Shown here one piece after another: positions 30,940 to 40,644 of a DNA stretch of 64,000 nt. Made by a program: the position numbers and the translations under genes. The notes under the pieces were generated by a model that had not been told where the DNA came from, ran no database searches, and saw nothing but the letters and a program-made list of their open reading frames with translations. The stretch comes from Actinomadura sp. DC4 (GTDB lineage Bacteria; Actinomycetota; Actinomycetes; Streptosporangiales; Streptosporangiaceae), in the NCBI RefSeq assembly GCF_030406325.1, contig NZ_JAUEQY010000022.1:62001-126000 (forward strand), in the 5' to 3' direction. Numbering within the stretch: position 1 is the stretch's first letter; each line of letters begins with the position of its first letter.

Positions 30940-30959
30940 GACCATCAGCGACCATCAGC
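30940..30959. repeat. Two perfect tandem copies of a 10-base sequence
   Basis: GACCATCAGC occurs twice head to tail (30940-30949 and 30950-30959), one helical turn apart, between the divergent starts of purN and a membrane gene. Such spacing suits two bound protein subunits on one DNA face. No regulator is identified. Confidence 0.5.
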
Positions 30960-30985
30960 CACGCGGACCGAGACCAGGAGACACC

Positions 30986-31486
30986 GTGAGTGACGCCCAA
31001 GGCCCGGGCGAGAGCGGACCGCAGACCCAAGCTCCCGAGCCGCCCCCATCCTCGCCGCCACCGCCCCGTCCGCCGCTGCCGCCGACCGCGGCCGAGCGCG
31101 GCGGGGTGCGCGCGATGTTCCTCAGCATCACCGGCCTGCTGCTTCTCTTCCTGCCCATCCCCGGGGTCGCGCTGATCGGCCTGGCCCTGCTCGTCGCGGG
31201 CGTGGTCAACGGCATCCGCGCCCGGCGGCGTGCCCGGCGCATCCTCACCCGCGCGCCGGGAGCCATCGCGGGCATCATCATCGGCGCGATCGGCCTGTGC
31301 CTGGCGCTGGCCGGCATCGTGCTCGGCGCGATGGTCGCGACGGAGTTCAACGACTACCAGAAGTGCCGCTCGTCGGCTCTGACGATCACCGACAAGCAGA
31401 CCTGCCAGGACCGCTACTTCCCGAAGATGGAGCACAAGCTCCACCTGCCCAAGGGGTCGCTGGACCGCTACCGCTCGATGCTCTGA
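30986..31486 (+). CDS. Small membrane protein, possible Rv0954-region counterpart
   Basis: A 166-residue protein: Pro-rich cytoplasmic N-terminus (residues 1-40), two hydrophobic segments (about 46-72 and 90-112), then a small domain with two Cys. GTG start at 30986 with AGGAG five bases upstream. Its place between purN and perM recalls the membrane gene next to perM in mycobacteria, but the protein is shorter and I do not claim homology. Converges on perM with nine bases between stops. Confidence 0.65.
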   Translation: MSDAQGPGESGPQTQAPEPPPSSPPPPRPPLPPTAAERGGVRAMFLSITGLLLLFLPIPGVALIGLALLVAGVVNGIRARRRARRILTRAPGAIAGIIIGAIGLCLALAGIVLGAMVATEFNDYQKCRSSALTITDKQTCQDRYFPKMEHKLHLPKGSLDRYRSML

Positions 31487-31495
31487 CCTACGCGG

Positions 31496-33004
31496 TCACC
31501 GCGGGCGGTCGCGCGGGGGGCGTTTGCGCAGCGGCGTGACCGAGCCGGAGTCCGCGTCCTTGCGGGGCCTGGGCACGCCCGGAAGCTGTTGTCTCTCCCC
31601 GATCGGCGTGACGCCGTCGGGCAGCGGCGCCTGCAGGTCGACCGTTGCCAGCACGGGCTCGGGGTCCTCGTCGAACTCCACCCGGCCGGGCACCCGTGTC
31701 CGCTCCTCGTCCGGGGCGGCCTCCGCGTCCGCCTCCAGCTCCTCCTGCGGCATGCGGCGCAGGAGCCGCCAGTTGGCCGCCCAGGCGGCGATGGCGGCCG
31801 AGACGCCCACCTCCAGCACCGCCATCAGCCCGGTCTGCCACGCCGACGGGCCCATCACGGCCATGCGCGCACCGCCGACCGGGCCGCCCGACAGGGCCGC
31901 CAGGAAGGCGACCACGCCGCCGGTGAGCACACCGCACACGAAGCCCCAGAGCGGCGCGGCCTCGCTCACCGCGCTCGGCAGCGCCCGGATGGTCAGCACA
32001 CCGCCCGCGACGCCCGCGGCGAACGGCACGACGAGCGCCAGCAGGGACACCAGCGGGGCCGGGCCCGGCGCGGGCAGCGCCGCGAACGGCGGGAACGACG
32101 GGATCATGCCCACGAACACCCCGGAGGGCGCCACACTCGTCCCCGCGCCGACCGCGAAACCGGGGCCGACGGCGTACGACACGGCCCAGATCGCGGCGTT
32201 GGGCAGGTAGGCCAGCGCGACGATGGACAGCAGGATCCCGCCCACGACGCCCGGACTGAGCACGCCGTAGATGTTCGTCATGTCCGAGATGTGAAAGAGC
32301 AGCGAGACCAGGAAGATCAGCAGGCCGGACCCGATCAGCACCGCGGTGGCCCCGGTGACTCCGGCGGCCACTGAGCGCGCGCGGTGCGGCAGGATCATCA
32401 GCATCGCCACCCAGGGCGAGCCCTTGGTCGTCGAGGCGACCAGGGTGCGCGCCGCGCCGAGGCCGCCCGCGATGAGCGCGAGCAGGAAGCAGGCCAGCAG
32501 CGCCTGCCAGGGCGACGGCGACACCACGGTCGAGCGGGCGATGAGCGCGAGCAGGAAGGCGAGGACGGCGTACGGGACGGCGAGCGCCAGCGCGGCGTGC
32601 ACGACGCCGATGCGGTAACGCCCCCGGACCCGGCCCGTACGGGTGATCCACCCGCCGCCGCGGAACAGCAGCGCGCCCGGCAGGACGATCAGGCCGAGCG
32701 GCAGCAGGCCCACCCGTCCGTGCGGCACCGAGAAGCCGGCGTGATGGGAGACCAGCCAGAAGTTGACCGCGGTGCGGAACACGCCCGGCAGGCCGGTGCC
32801 AAGGGCCGTACGCGGCGCGGCGATCCAGCCGATCAGCGTGACGGTGGTCAGGGTGGTGAGGCCGAGCCCGGCGCACCAGACGGCGGCGACGATGCCGGAG
32901 ACGGCGAGCGGGCGGGCGACCACCTCGTCGTCGCTCTCGGGTCGTGGCCTGGCGCGATCCGGTGTCCGGTCCTCGCTCGGCGGCCCATTCGGCTCCGGGC
33001 TCAT
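31496..33004 (-). CDS. perM: PerM/DUF6350-type membrane protein
   Basis: A 502-residue protein with 10-12 hydrophobic segments and a charged C-terminal tail from about residue 420. Position between sucD and purN and the size match Mycobacterium tuberculosis Rv0955 (PerM), a membrane protein reported to support cell division, and the DUF6350 family of other actinobacteria. No catalytic motifs. Same strand as sucCD, but a strong hairpin separates them. Confidence 0.75.
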   Translation of the reverse strand: MSPEPNGPPSEDRTPDRARPRPESDDEVVARPLAVSGIVAAVWCAGLGLTTLTTVTLIGWIAAPRTALGTGLPGVFRTAVNFWLVSHHAGFSVPHGRVGLLPLGLIVLPGALLFRGGGWITRTGRVRGRYRIGVVHAALALAVPYAVLAFLLALIARSTVVSPSPWQALLACFLLALIAGGLGAARTLVASTTKGSPWVAMLMILPHRARSVAAGVTGATAVLIGSGLLIFLVSLLFHISDMTNIYGVLSPGVVGGILLSIVALAYLPNAAIWAVSYAVGPGFAVGAGTSVAPSGVFVGMIPSFPPFAALPAPGPAPLVSLLALVVPFAAGVAGGVLTIRALPSAVSEAAPLWGFVCGVLTGGVVAFLAALSGGPVGGARMAVMGPSAWQTGLMAVLEVGVSAAIAAWAANWRLLRRMPQEELEADAEAAPDEERTRVPGRVEFDEDPEPVLATVDLQAPLPDGVTPIGERQQLPGVPRPRKDADSGSVTPLRKRPPRDRPR

Positions 33005-33107
33005 CGGTCACTCACCGTTCCTCGGCTGGCTGGGCACAGGCGGGCACCATGCTCGCAGCCGGACGCTCTCTGATTCGGGCAGCGCGTCCGGCGTGTCGCA
33101 GATCATG

Positions 33108-33146
33108 ACGAAGCCCCGGCGCCCGCCTCGGGCACCGGGGCTTCGT
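33108..33146 (-). terminator. Terminator after sucCD
   Basis: ACGAAGCCCCGG (33108-33119) pairs with CCGGGGCTTCGT (33135-33146); inside, GCCCG (33121-33125) pairs with CGGGC (33129-33133). The result is one long stem with a single C/A mismatch and a three-base loop, starting eight bases after the sucD stop. No T-run, as is usual in this genome. Confidence 0.85.
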
Positions 33147-33153
33147 GACGACG

Positions 33154-34038
33154 TCAGCGCGACATGATCTCGCGCATGAGGCGTGCGGTCTCGCTCGGCG
33201 TCTTGCCGACGCGGACGCCGACCTTCTCCAGCGCCTCTTTCTTGGCCTCGGCGGTGCCGGAGGAACCCGAGACGATCGCGCCGGCGTGGCCCATGGTCTT
33301 GCCCTCGGGCGCGGTGAACCCGGCGACGTAGCCGACCACCGGCTTGGTGACGTGCTGCTCGATGTACGCGGCGGCCCGCTCCTCGGCGTCGCCGCCGATC
33401 TCACCGATCATCACGATCGCGTCGGTCTCGGGGTCGGCCTGGAACGCCTCGAGCGCGTCGATGTGCGTCGTGCCGATGACCGGGTCGCCACCGATGCCGA
33501 TGCAGGTGGAGAAGCCGATGTCACGCAGCTCGTACATCATCTGGTAGGTCAGCGTGCCCGACTTGGACACGAGGCCGATGCGGCCCGGCGTCGTGATGTC
33601 GGCCGGGATGATGCCGGCGTTGGACTTGCCGGGAGAGGCGACGCCGGGGCAGTTGGGGCCGATGATCCGGGTCTTGTTGCCCTTGGCCACCGCGTGCGCC
33701 CAGGCGTAGGTGCTGTCGTGCACCGGGATGCCCTCGGTGATGACGATGCACAGCGGGATCTCGGCGTCGATGGCCTCGAGCACCGCGTCCTTGCTGAACT
33801 TCGGCGGGACGAAGGCCACGGACACGTCGGCGCCGGTCTGGGCCATCGCGTCGGCGACGGAGCCGAAGACCGGCAGGTCCTTGCCCTCGTACGTGGCGGT
33901 CTGCCCGGCCTTGCGGGCGTTGACGCCACCGACGACGTCGGTGCCGGCGCGCAGCATGCGCGCGGTGTGCTTGGAACCCTCGGAACCGGTCATCCCCTGG
34001 ACGATGACCTTGCTGTTCTCTGTCAGCCAGACCGCCAT
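33154..34038 (-). CDS. sucD: Succinyl-CoA synthetase alpha subunit
   Basis: With SucC makes succinate, CoA and ATP/GTP from succinyl-CoA. 294 residues; CoA-binding N-domain with [11 protein letters not shown] and I-I-G-P-N-C-P-G. The phosphorylated active-site His is His251 in [13 protein letters not shown] at 34038, one base after the sucC stop, fixed by the N-terminal M-A-V-W-L-T. Confidence 0.97.
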   Translation of the reverse strand: MAVWLTENSKVIVQGMTGSEGSKHTARMLRAGTDVVGGVNARKAGQTATYEGKDLPVFGSVADAMAQTGADVSVAFVPPKFSKDAVLEAIDAEIPLCIVITEGIPVHDSTYAWAHAVAKGNKTRIIGPNCPGVASPGKSNAGIIPADITTPGRIGLVSKSGTLTYQMMYELRDIGFSTCIGIGGDPVIGTTHIDALEAFQADPETDAIVMIGEIGGDAEERAAAYIEQHVTKPVVGYVAGFTAPEGKTMGHAGAIVSGSSGTAEAKKEALEKVGVRVGKTPSETARLMREIMSR

Positions 34039-34039
34039 C

Positions 34040-35230
34040 TCAAACTCCCTGGGAAGCCAGCTCGGCGGCGCGGCGCGCCGCTTCGTCCATGGTGTCGACC
34101 TGTTCGAGGACCGTGATGCCGGCCTCGTTGAGGATGCGCCGGCCCTCTTCGGCGTTGTTGCCGTCGAGGCGTACGACGATCGGGCGGTCGACGGTCTCGC
34201 CACGGTCGCCCAGCAGCTTGACCGCCTGGACGATGCCGTTCGCGACCGCGTCACCGGAGGTGATGCCGCCGAAGACGTTGATGAAGACGCTCTTGACGGC
34301 GGGGTCGCCGAGGACGATCTCCATGCCGTTGGCCATGACCTCGGCCGACGCGCCGCCGCCGATGTCGAGGAAGTTGGCCGGCTTCTGCCCGCCGTACTGC
34401 TCGCCGGCGTAGGCGACCACGTCGAGCGTCGACATGACCAGGCCGGCGCCGTTGCCGATGATGCCGACGGAGCCGTCCAGCTTGACGTAGTTGAGGTCCT
34501 TCTCCTTGGCCTTCGCCTCGAGCGGGTCGGCGGAGGCCGCGTCCTCCAGAGCCGCGTGCTCGGACTGGCGGAACTCGGCGTTGCCGTCGAGGGTGACCTT
34601 GCCGTCGAGGGCGATGACCTTGCCGTCCTGGGTGAGGATCAGCGGGTTGACCTCGACCAGCGTGGCGTCCTCGTCGACGAAGGCGGCCCACAGGCGCTCG
34701 ATCAGCTCGGCGGCGCCCTCGATGGCCTCCTGGGGCAGGCGCCCGGCGGTCGCGATCTCGCGGGCCTTGGCGCGGTCGACGCCGGTCAGGGCCGCGATCG
34801 GCACCTGGGCGACGGCGTCGGGCTTGGTCGCGGCGACCTCCTCGATCTCCATTCCGCCCTCGACGGAGCAGATGGACAGGAAGGTGCGGTTGGCGCGGTC
34901 GAGCAGGAAGGAGAAGTAGAACTCCTGCGCGATGGCGCTCGCCTCTTCGACGAGGACCTTGTGGACCGTGTGGCCCTTGATGTCCATGCCGAGGATCTGG
35001 CGTGCCTTCTCCTCGGCGTCGGCGGGTGAGTCGGCGACCTTGACGCCACCGGCCTTGCCTCGGCCGCCGGCCTTCACCTGCGCCTTGACGACCACACGCG
35101 CGGTGCCGGCGGCGGCGAACTCATCGGCGATCGCGCGAGCCTCCTCCGGCGTCGTGGCGATCTTGCCGGCAGGGACCGGGACGCCGTACTCCGCGAAGAG
35201 CTCCTTCGCCTGATGTTCGAACAGGTCCAC
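34040..35230 (-). CDS. sucC: Succinyl-CoA synthetase beta subunit
   Basis: Nucleotide-binding subunit of the citrate-cycle enzyme, 396 residues. N-terminal [12 protein letters not shown] opens the ATP-grasp domain; [16 protein letters not shown] is the glycine-rich loop and E-V-N-P-L-I-L a metal-site segment; F-I-N-V-F-G-G-I-T is in the C-domain. Promoter lies in the 208-base gap shared with the divergent GH15 gene. Confidence 0.97.
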   Translation of the reverse strand: MDLFEHQAKELFAEYGVPVPAGKIATTPEEARAIADEFAAAGTARVVVKAQVKAGGRGKAGGVKVADSPADAEEKARQILGMDIKGHTVHKVLVEEASAIAQEFYFSFLLDRANRTFLSICSVEGGMEIEEVAATKPDAVAQVPIAALTGVDRAKAREIATAGRLPQEAIEGAAELIERLWAAFVDEDATLVEVNPLILTQDGKVIALDGKVTLDGNAEFRQSEHAALEDAASADPLEAKAKEKDLNYVKLDGSVGIIGNGAGLVMSTLDVVAYAGEQYGGQKPANFLDIGGGASAEVMANGMEIVLGDPAVKSVFINVFGGITSGDAVANGIVQAVKLLGDRGETVDRPIVVRLDGNNAEEGRRILNEAGITVLEQVDTMDEAARRAAELASQGV

Positions 35231-35438
35231 GGGGGTCCGTCCTTAACGGGATCGACAGGTTGCGACCGCGTCCAAGCGGTCCGCTCCAGACCAGGCAGCC
35301 TAGTCGCAATGGGTCCCCCCGCCGACCGCCGGGTCCCAAGGAGTGCTTCGCATCGGTGACACTCGGGTAATGAGGACGTGAACTACAGGTGTTTGCCGCT
35401 GTTTGGTCTACTGGGGCCGTGATTTACGGGAGTTGCGG

Positions 35439-36830
35439 GTGAGTACGAACAGGGCACGGGATGTGCGCCGTGTCGCTTCGTTCCTTCTTGTCGCCGCGCT
35501 CACCGCGACCTGCGCCGCGACGATCCCGCAGAACTCCCGTCCCGACTGGCGGAGCCCCGGCCTGATCGGCAACGGCGGCTGGCCGTTCTCCCGCGCCGCG
35601 ATCGTCGCCGAGGACGCCGAGGGCGCGGCGTACATCCCGGGAAGCTCGGTCCTCGGCCTGCCCGACGGACGAGCCCGGCTGATCCCGTTCGGGCTCGACG
35701 ACCCGGTGACGCTCCGGCGCGACGACCCGCGCGTGGTCGAGGCCGTCCGCGCCGACCAGGACTGGCTGGCCGCCGGAAATGTGCCCGGATTCACTCCGGC
35801 CGAGCGCGACGCCTCCGGGCGCGCCCTGCTCGACCTGCGCATGCTGACGTTGCCGAACGGCGCCTCGACCGCCTCCTGGTACGGCGCGTGGAACTACATG
35901 TGGCCGCGCGACGGCGCATTCACCGCGGCGGCGTTCGCGGTGACCGGCCACGGCGAGGACGCCCAGCGGGTGCTGTACTTCCTGGCCCGCGCGCAAGACC
36001 ACGGCGGGCTGTGGGCGGCGCGGTACCGGCCGGACGGCACGGCCGTCGCTGACGGGCGCCAGGTGCAGCTCGACAGCCTGGGCTGGGTGCTGTGGTCCAC
36101 GTGGTTCCTGCACCAGACCGACCCGCAGGCGGCGAACCTGACCACGCTGTGGCCGATGGTCCGCCGCGCCGCCGACCGCGCCGCCGACTCCCTGCGCTCC
36201 GACGGCCTCCCGCCGCCCTCCCCGGACTACTGGGAGCGCGGCACGTCCCACGAGCAGGTCCCGCACGCCGCGACCCTGGGCGTGTGCGCGCCGCTGCTGG
36301 CCGGGCTGCGCGCCGCCGCGTCACTGGCGACGACACGGGGCGAGACCGACGAGGCACAGCGCTGGCACCGGAGCGCCGACCGCCTGGCCCAGGGCATCGA
36401 ACGGCGCTTCGCCCCGTACGGCTATCCGCGCTCGCCGATCGCGGGCGGCATGCTGGACTCCTCGGTGACGTTCCTGGCGCCGCCGTTCGGCCCGGCGGCA
36501 CCGGGCGTGCTGGCCGCGGTGACCAAGACGGGCGACCGGCTGCGGCTGCCGACGGGCGGAGTCGTGCCTGGTGAGGGGTACGGCGCGGAGGTGGCGTGGA
36601 CCCCGGAGACGGGCCTGTTCGCCCTGGCGGCGGCGGCCTCGGGCGACCTGACGGGCGCGCAGGGGTGGCTGACCTGGCTCCTGGGCCACCGCTCGACGCT
36701 GGGCTCATTCCCGGAAAAGGTCGACGCGAACGGCACCCAGGCGGGCGTGGCCCCGCTGGGCTGGACGTCCGCTCTGGTCGTCCTCGCCCTGACCGCCGAC
36801 CAGACGACCCTGCCCAGCCCGCCCGCGTAG
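35439..36830 (+). CDS. GH15-like glycoside hydrolase, probably exported
   Basis: A 463-residue protein with an N-terminal hydrophobic segment (about 11-25) after basic residues, suggesting export. The core resembles GH15 (glucoamylase/glucodextranase) alpha/alpha barrels: W-Y-G-A-W-N-Y-M-W-P-R-D-G-A-F near residue 150, D-S-L-G-W-V-L-W and Y-W-E-R. Substrate uncertain: glucoamylase, trehalase or dextranase activities all occur. I chose the GTG at 35439 with GGGAG upstream; an in-frame start at 35403 adds 12 residues. Confidence 0.75.
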   Translation: MSTNRARDVRRVASFLLVAALTATCAATIPQNSRPDWRSPGLIGNGGWPFSRAAIVAEDAEGAAYIPGSSVLGLPDGRARLIPFGLDDPVTLRRDDPRVVEAVRADQDWLAAGNVPGFTPAERDASGRALLDLRMLTLPNGASTASWYGAWNYMWPRDGAFTAAAFAVTGHGEDAQRVLYFLARAQDHGGLWAARYRPDGTAVADGRQVQLDSLGWVLWSTWFLHQTDPQAANLTTLWPMVRRAADRAADSLRSDGLPPPSPDYWERGTSHEQVPHAATLGVCAPLLAGLRAAASLATTRGETDEAQRWHRSADRLAQGIERRFAPYGYPRSPIAGGMLDSSVTFLAPPFGPAAPGVLAAVTKTGDRLRLPTGGVVPGEGYGAEVAWTPETGLFALAAAASGDLTGAQGWLTWLLGHRSTLGSFPEKVDANGTQAGVAPLGWTSALVVLALTADQTTLPSPPA

Positions 36831-36872
36831 TAGGAGAATGCGTCTCACCATCGGCTCGCGCTGAGTTGTGAG

Positions 36873-39425
36873 GTGCCGCCCGTGCCCGAAAAACCGCGCA
36901 CGCGCCGGGTCACGCCCGCCCAGGGGCTCCTGAGGCGTCTCCAGGACCGACTGCCGGGCGCCCTGTCGGCACCCGGCGATCGCGCCGACGCCGGCCCACC
37001 GGGACCGAATCCCCTGTACTCCGACAGTGAGCTCTTCTACGAGTACATGAAGCTGCTCGACGACGTCCTCGAACAACCGGAGATCCGGTCGGGGCTGTCG
37101 GATCAGAACCTGTCCCCCACCACCATGCGGATGACCTGTGTGTCCGGTGCCAAGGACGTGCTGCGCGAGGCGGTGGCCGAGTACACGGCGTACGAGCTGG
37201 CGCTGGCGGGCTACCGTGAGGCGCTCGTCGAGGGGCGCCGGCCGGGAAACCGGGACGCCGGGGACCACGCCCTGCGCCTCCTGTCGGTCCTCCTGGGCGT
37301 CACCGGAGCGGTGGCGATCGTCGTCGGCTCGGTCGCCGGGCGCTGGTGGGGGCCGGTCGCGTTCCTCTGGAAGCCCGGCCTGGCCGCGCTGGCGGTCGGC
37401 GTCCTCGCCTTCACCATGGCGCTCGTCCGGATGACCGAGGCCGGCGTCCGCCTGCTGGGCGGGGAGATCACCGGTGTACGGGGCGGCGAGCTGGACCGGG
37501 CGCGGCGGATCCTTCTCGACACGGTGCGCGCCCAGCACCTGCTCGCGTTCGTCCGCACGAAGATCAACGAGGCCCGCCGGTCGACGCTCGGCGAGGGTTT
37601 CATGGTGACCGCGAGCCCGGGGCTCAGCGAGGTGAACGACTCCGCGTACGACGTGCCCACCGAGATCACGGCGGAGATGGACGAGCTGGCCGGCCGCCTG
37701 GCCGGCGGCAGCATCGGGGTGGCCGGGCCGCGCGGCTCCGGCAAGTCCACGCTGGTGCGGGGCTACTGCGAGGACCCAGGTTACGGCTCCGGCGACCTGC
37801 GCTGCATGGTCGCCGCGCCCGTCGACTACGCGGCACGCGACTTCATCCTTCACCTGTTCGCCACCTTCTGCCGCTGCGTGCGGGCGCAGGTCGGCCGCTC
37901 GTGGGACGACGCGGACGACGAGCCGCCGTATGTGCGGTGGGCCACCGGGCTGACGGAGATGGCGCTGAGCCTTTCACTCTGGAGCGGCGCGCTCCTGCTG
38001 TTGTTCCGGCACCGCGTGGCGGCCGTCGTGGACCGGCCGGCGAGCCTCGTCGTCTACGCCGGCCTGGGAGTCGCGGCGTACGGGTTCCTCGGCATGGCCG
38101 CGCGGGCGACATTGACACTGCCGGGCGGCCGGGAACGCTTCGCCGAGGTCTGCACCGGCGCCGCGCTGAACACGTTACGGCCGGCGCTGCGCTGGGGCGC
38201 GGTCGGCGCCGGGCTGCTGTACTTCCGTGGCGACATCGCCGGCCGGCTCGGCCGCTCACCGCGCCTGGTCGAGTACGGCGCCTGGGCCGTCATCGCCGTC
38301 GGCGCGCTCTCGGTGCGGGCCACGTTCGCCCGCGAGCGGCGTCGCGTGCTGGGCGGCCGGGCGATGGCCCTGCGCCGCCTGATGGCCGCCGCGGGCCGCA
38401 ACCTGGAGCGGGTGCGTTACCTGCAGACGAGCTCGTTCGGGTGGAGCGGCGGGCTGAAGCTGCCGTTCGGGACGGAGGGGTCGCGGACCCGCGGCGTCTC
38501 ACGCGCCGAGCAGCCCATGAGCTATCCCGAGATCGTGGACGAGTTCCGGGCGTTCGCCGCGGAGGTCGCCGCGTTCCTGGACGAAGACGGCAACCGTGTC
38601 TTCATCGGGGTGGACGAGCTCGACAAGATCGGCTCGGCCGAGCAGGCCGAACGCTTCCTGAACGAGATCAAGGGCGTCTTCGGCATTCCGCACACCTATT
38701 TTCTCGTCTCGGTCTCCGACGACGCGCTGACCTCGTTCGAGCGCCGGGGTCTGCCGCTCAGGGACGCCTTCGACAGCTCCTTCGACGAGATCGTCCGTGC
38801 CGATCCGCTGACCTACCTGGAGTCGCGGCGGCTGATCTACCGGCGGGTCATCGGGCTGACCGAGCCGTACGTCGCGTTCTGCCACTGCCTGTCCGGCGGG
38901 CTGGCCCGTGACCTCATCCGCGCGGCCCGCCAGGTCGTACGCGCCGGTCAGCACGGCGTCGAACCGCGCGGGTCCGGCGAGATCTGCGCGACCATTCTCG
39001 GCGAGGAGGTGCGGCGCAAGCTGACCGCGACCGCGCAGGTGATCGCCGCGATGGAGGGCGCGGAGCAGGCCGGGCCGTTGCTGGAGCGCCTGTTCGCGAT
39101 CACGCATACGCCGTCGGCCGTCCGGCCGACCCTCGGGTTGCTCAAGGAGATCGGCGCGGCCGGCCCCTCAGAGCCCGCCCCGCTGGTGGCCGTCCATCGT
39201 GACCTGACCGCGTACCTGTACTTCTGCGCCACCCTCCAGGACGTGTTCGGGCAGCGTGTCGAGGAGTCCGTTCTGCTGTGGGCCACGGCGGACGGGGACC
39301 GCCATCCGGGGCACTTGGACACCCTGGCCACCGTACGGCTCACGCTCGGGCACAGCGCTCACGTCGCCTGGCAGCTGGTCGACGGGCTTCGCGACGCCTG
39401 GTCGTTTCCGCGTGCGGAGATCTAG
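36873..39425 (+). CDS. KAP-type membrane P-loop NTPase
   Basis: An 850-residue protein not clearly assignable to a named family. Walker A is G-P-R-G-S-G-K291-S-T; Walker B is V-F-I-G-V-D581-E-L-D-K-I, followed by [19 protein letters not shown] and a late G-G-L-A-R-D-L-I-R, the layout of KAP/STAND-like NTPases. Two transmembrane segments precede the P-loop (about 133-155 and 165-190) and four or so lie between Walker A and B (about 365-475), as in KAP proteins with membrane helices inserted in the NTPase domain. Role unknown; KAP proteins occur in signalling and phage defence. It shares CTAG at its end with the convergent B12-protein gene. Confidence 0.75.
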   Translation: MPPVPEKPRTRRVTPAQGLLRRLQDRLPGALSAPGDRADAGPPGPNPLYSDSELFYEYMKLLDDVLEQPEIRSGLSDQNLSPTTMRMTCVSGAKDVLREAVAEYTAYELALAGYREALVEGRRPGNRDAGDHALRLLSVLLGVTGAVAIVVGSVAGRWWGPVAFLWKPGLAALAVGVLAFTMALVRMTEAGVRLLGGEITGVRGGELDRARRILLDTVRAQHLLAFVRTKINEARRSTLGEGFMVTASPGLSEVNDSAYDVPTEITAEMDELAGRLAGGSIGVAGPRGSGKSTLVRGYCEDPGYGSGDLRCMVAAPVDYAARDFILHLFATFCRCVRAQVGRSWDDADDEPPYVRWATGLTEMALSLSLWSGALLLLFRHRVAAVVDRPASLVVYAGLGVAAYGFLGMAARATLTLPGGRERFAEVCTGAALNTLRPALRWGAVGAGLLYFRGDIAGRLGRSPRLVEYGAWAVIAVGALSVRATFARERRRVLGGRAMALRRLMAAAGRNLERVRYLQTSSFGWSGGLKLPFGTEGSRTRGVSRAEQPMSYPEIVDEFRAFAAEVAAFLDEDGNRVFIGVDELDKIGSAEQAERFLNEIKGVFGIPHTYFLVSVSDDALTSFERRGLPLRDAFDSSFDEIVRADPLTYLESRRLIYRRVIGLTEPYVAFCHCLSGGLARDLIRAARQVVRAGQHGVEPRGSGEICATILGEEVRRKLTATAQVIAAMEGAEQAGPLLERLFAITHTPSAVRPTLGLLKEIGAAGPSEPAPLVAVHRDLTAYLYFCATLQDVFGQRVEESVLLWATADGDRHPGHLDTLATVRLTLGHSAHVAWQLVDGLRDAWSFPRAEI

Positions 39426-39844
39426 CCTTCGGCGACCGGTTCGCGGGCGTCCTCGCCGACGTTGGCGCGGACCCACTCGACGATCTCCTGGGTGGTCGCG
39501 CCCGGGGTGAAGATGCGGGCCACGCCGAGCTTTTCCAGCTCCGGGATGTCGCCGTCCGGGATGATGCCGCCCACGAAGACCGAGATGTCCAGGGCGTCGC
39601 GTTCCTTGAGGAGCTCGAAGACCTTGGCGCACAGCGTCATGTGCGCGCCCGACAGAACGGACAGGCCGATGCCGTCGGCGTCCTCCTGCAGTGCCGCCTC
39701 GACGATCTGCTCGGGGGTCTGGTGCAGGCCGGTGTAGATGACCTCCATACCGGCGTCGCGCAGCGCTCTGGCGACGACCTTCGCGCCCCGGTCATGGCCG
39801 TCGAGACCGGGCTTGGCGACGACCACGCGGATCGGACCAGCCAT
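39422..39844 (-). CDS. Methylmalonyl-CoA mutase-type B12-binding subunit
   Basis: A 140-residue stand-alone cobalamin-binding domain. The D-x-H-x-x-G motif, whose His replaces the lower ligand of cobalamin, is in [15 protein letters not shown] and G-G-I-I-P complete the Rossmann-type fold as in the C-domain of methylmalonyl-CoA mutase. The ATG at 39844 has GGAGG five bases upstream, preferred over an ATG at 39856. The probable partner is the large subunit at 12106-13719, not adjacent here. Confidence 0.9.
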   Translation of the reverse strand: MAGPIRVVVAKPGLDGHDRGAKVVARALRDAGMEVIYTGLHQTPEQIVEAALQEDADGIGLSVLSGAHMTLCAKVFELLKERDALDISVFVGGIIPDGDIPELEKLGVARIFTPGATTQEIVEWVRANVGEDAREPVAEG

Positions 39845-39875
39845 TACCGCCTCCATCCTCGGATACTCCGCACAC

Positions 39876-39897
39876 TAGGGCCTGCTCGAGACAGGCT
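39876..39897. repeat. Copy 1 of an imperfect palindromic element
   Basis: TAGGGCCTG-CTCGAGA-CAGGCTC, an imperfect inverted repeat whose parts (TAGGGCC and GAGACAGG) recur at 48886-48923. It lies upstream of the B12-subunit gene start and downstream of the carbonic anhydrase terminator. Confidence 0.4.
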
Positions 39898-39916
39898 CCA
39901 GCCGTACGGTACCCGT

Positions 39917-39943
39917 GGCGGCCCCGCCGAAGACGGGGCCGCC
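39917..39943 (-). terminator. Terminator after carbonic anhydrase
   Basis: GGCGGCCCCG (39917-39926) and CGGGGCCGCC (39934-39943): perfect 10-base stem, loop CCGAAGA, 11 bases after the stop on the minus strand. No T-run. Confidence 0.8.
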
Positions 39944-39954
39944 CTCGGATGGCG

Positions 39955-40446
39955 TCAGGTCACCTCGTTCAGCTCACCGCTCTTGACGTCGTACACGAAA
40001 CCGCGCACCGAGGACTTGTCCGGGATGAACGGACTCGCCGTGATCCGTGCGATCGACTGGCGTACGTCGTCCTCCAGGTCCGGGAAGGCCTCGGCCGCCC
40101 ACTCGGGCTTGATCCCGGTGTCGGCCTGCACCTGCGCGCGGAACTCGTCGTCGGTGAACGTCAGCATCCCGCAGTCGGTGTGGTGGATCAGCACGATCTC
40201 CTTCGTGCCGAGCAGCCGCTGGCTGATCGCCAGCGACCGGATCTCGTCCGCCGTGATCACGCCGCCCGCGTTGCGGATGACGTGGGCGTCGCCTTCGGAC
40301 AGGCCCAGGAGGCCGTACGGGTTGAGCCGCGCGTCCATGCAGGCGACGATCGCGACGCCCTTGCCGGGAGGCAGCGGGAGGTCGCCCTTGTCGAACCCGG
40401 CGGCGTAGCGCCGGGCGTTGTTCAGTAGTTCGTCCGTGACGGACAT
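39955..40446 (-). CDS. Beta-class carbonic anhydrase
   Basis: Hydrates CO2 to bicarbonate. A 163-residue protein of the short Rv1284-like branch. Zinc ligands are visible: Cys in C-M-D-A-R (with the Asp/Arg dyad) and His-x-x-Cys in H-H-T-D-C-G. The ATG at 40446 gives M-S-V-T-D-E-L-L; the GAAGGAGCGG before it is a fair ribosome site. A small 43-codon frame ends 20 bases upstream. Confidence 0.92.
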   Translation of the reverse strand: MSVTDELLNNARRYAAGFDKGDLPLPPGKGVAIVACMDARLNPYGLLGLSEGDAHVIRNAGGVITADEIRSLAISQRLLGTKEIVLIHHTDCGMLTFTDDEFRAQVQADTGIKPEWAAEAFPDLEDDVRQSIARITASPFIPDKSSVRGFVYDVKSGELNEVT

Positions 40447-40466
40447 TCGACCGCTCCTTCTCGCCG

Positions 40467-40598
40467 TCAAGAGGGGACCGGGGCGGGCCACAGGCCTGCA
40501 GGCGCCGGCCTGCGACCCTCAGGACTGAGCTGGTCGAACAGGTAGAGGCGACGGCTCACCCAGAAGACGTCGAGCAGGATCCCGGGTCCGTCCGCCAT
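40467..40598 (-). CDS. Possible small protein of 43 residues upstream of carbonic anhydrase
   Basis: An ATG-started frame of 43 codons, read the same way as the carbonic anhydrase gene and ending 20 bases before it. About three quarters of third positions are G/C. The peptide has a central hydrophobic/aromatic part (I-L-L-D-V-F-W-V-S-R-R-L-Y-L-F) and a Pro/Ala-rich end. No good ribosome site precedes the ATG, so it may be a small protein, a leader, or chance. Not recognised. Confidence 0.35.
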   Translation of the reverse strand: MADGPGILLDVFWVSRRLYLFDQLSPEGRRPAPAGLWPAPVPS

Positions 40599-40644
40599 GA
40601 GGAGATCTCAGCACACAACACGCTCCGTGGCCAGACCTCCACCC

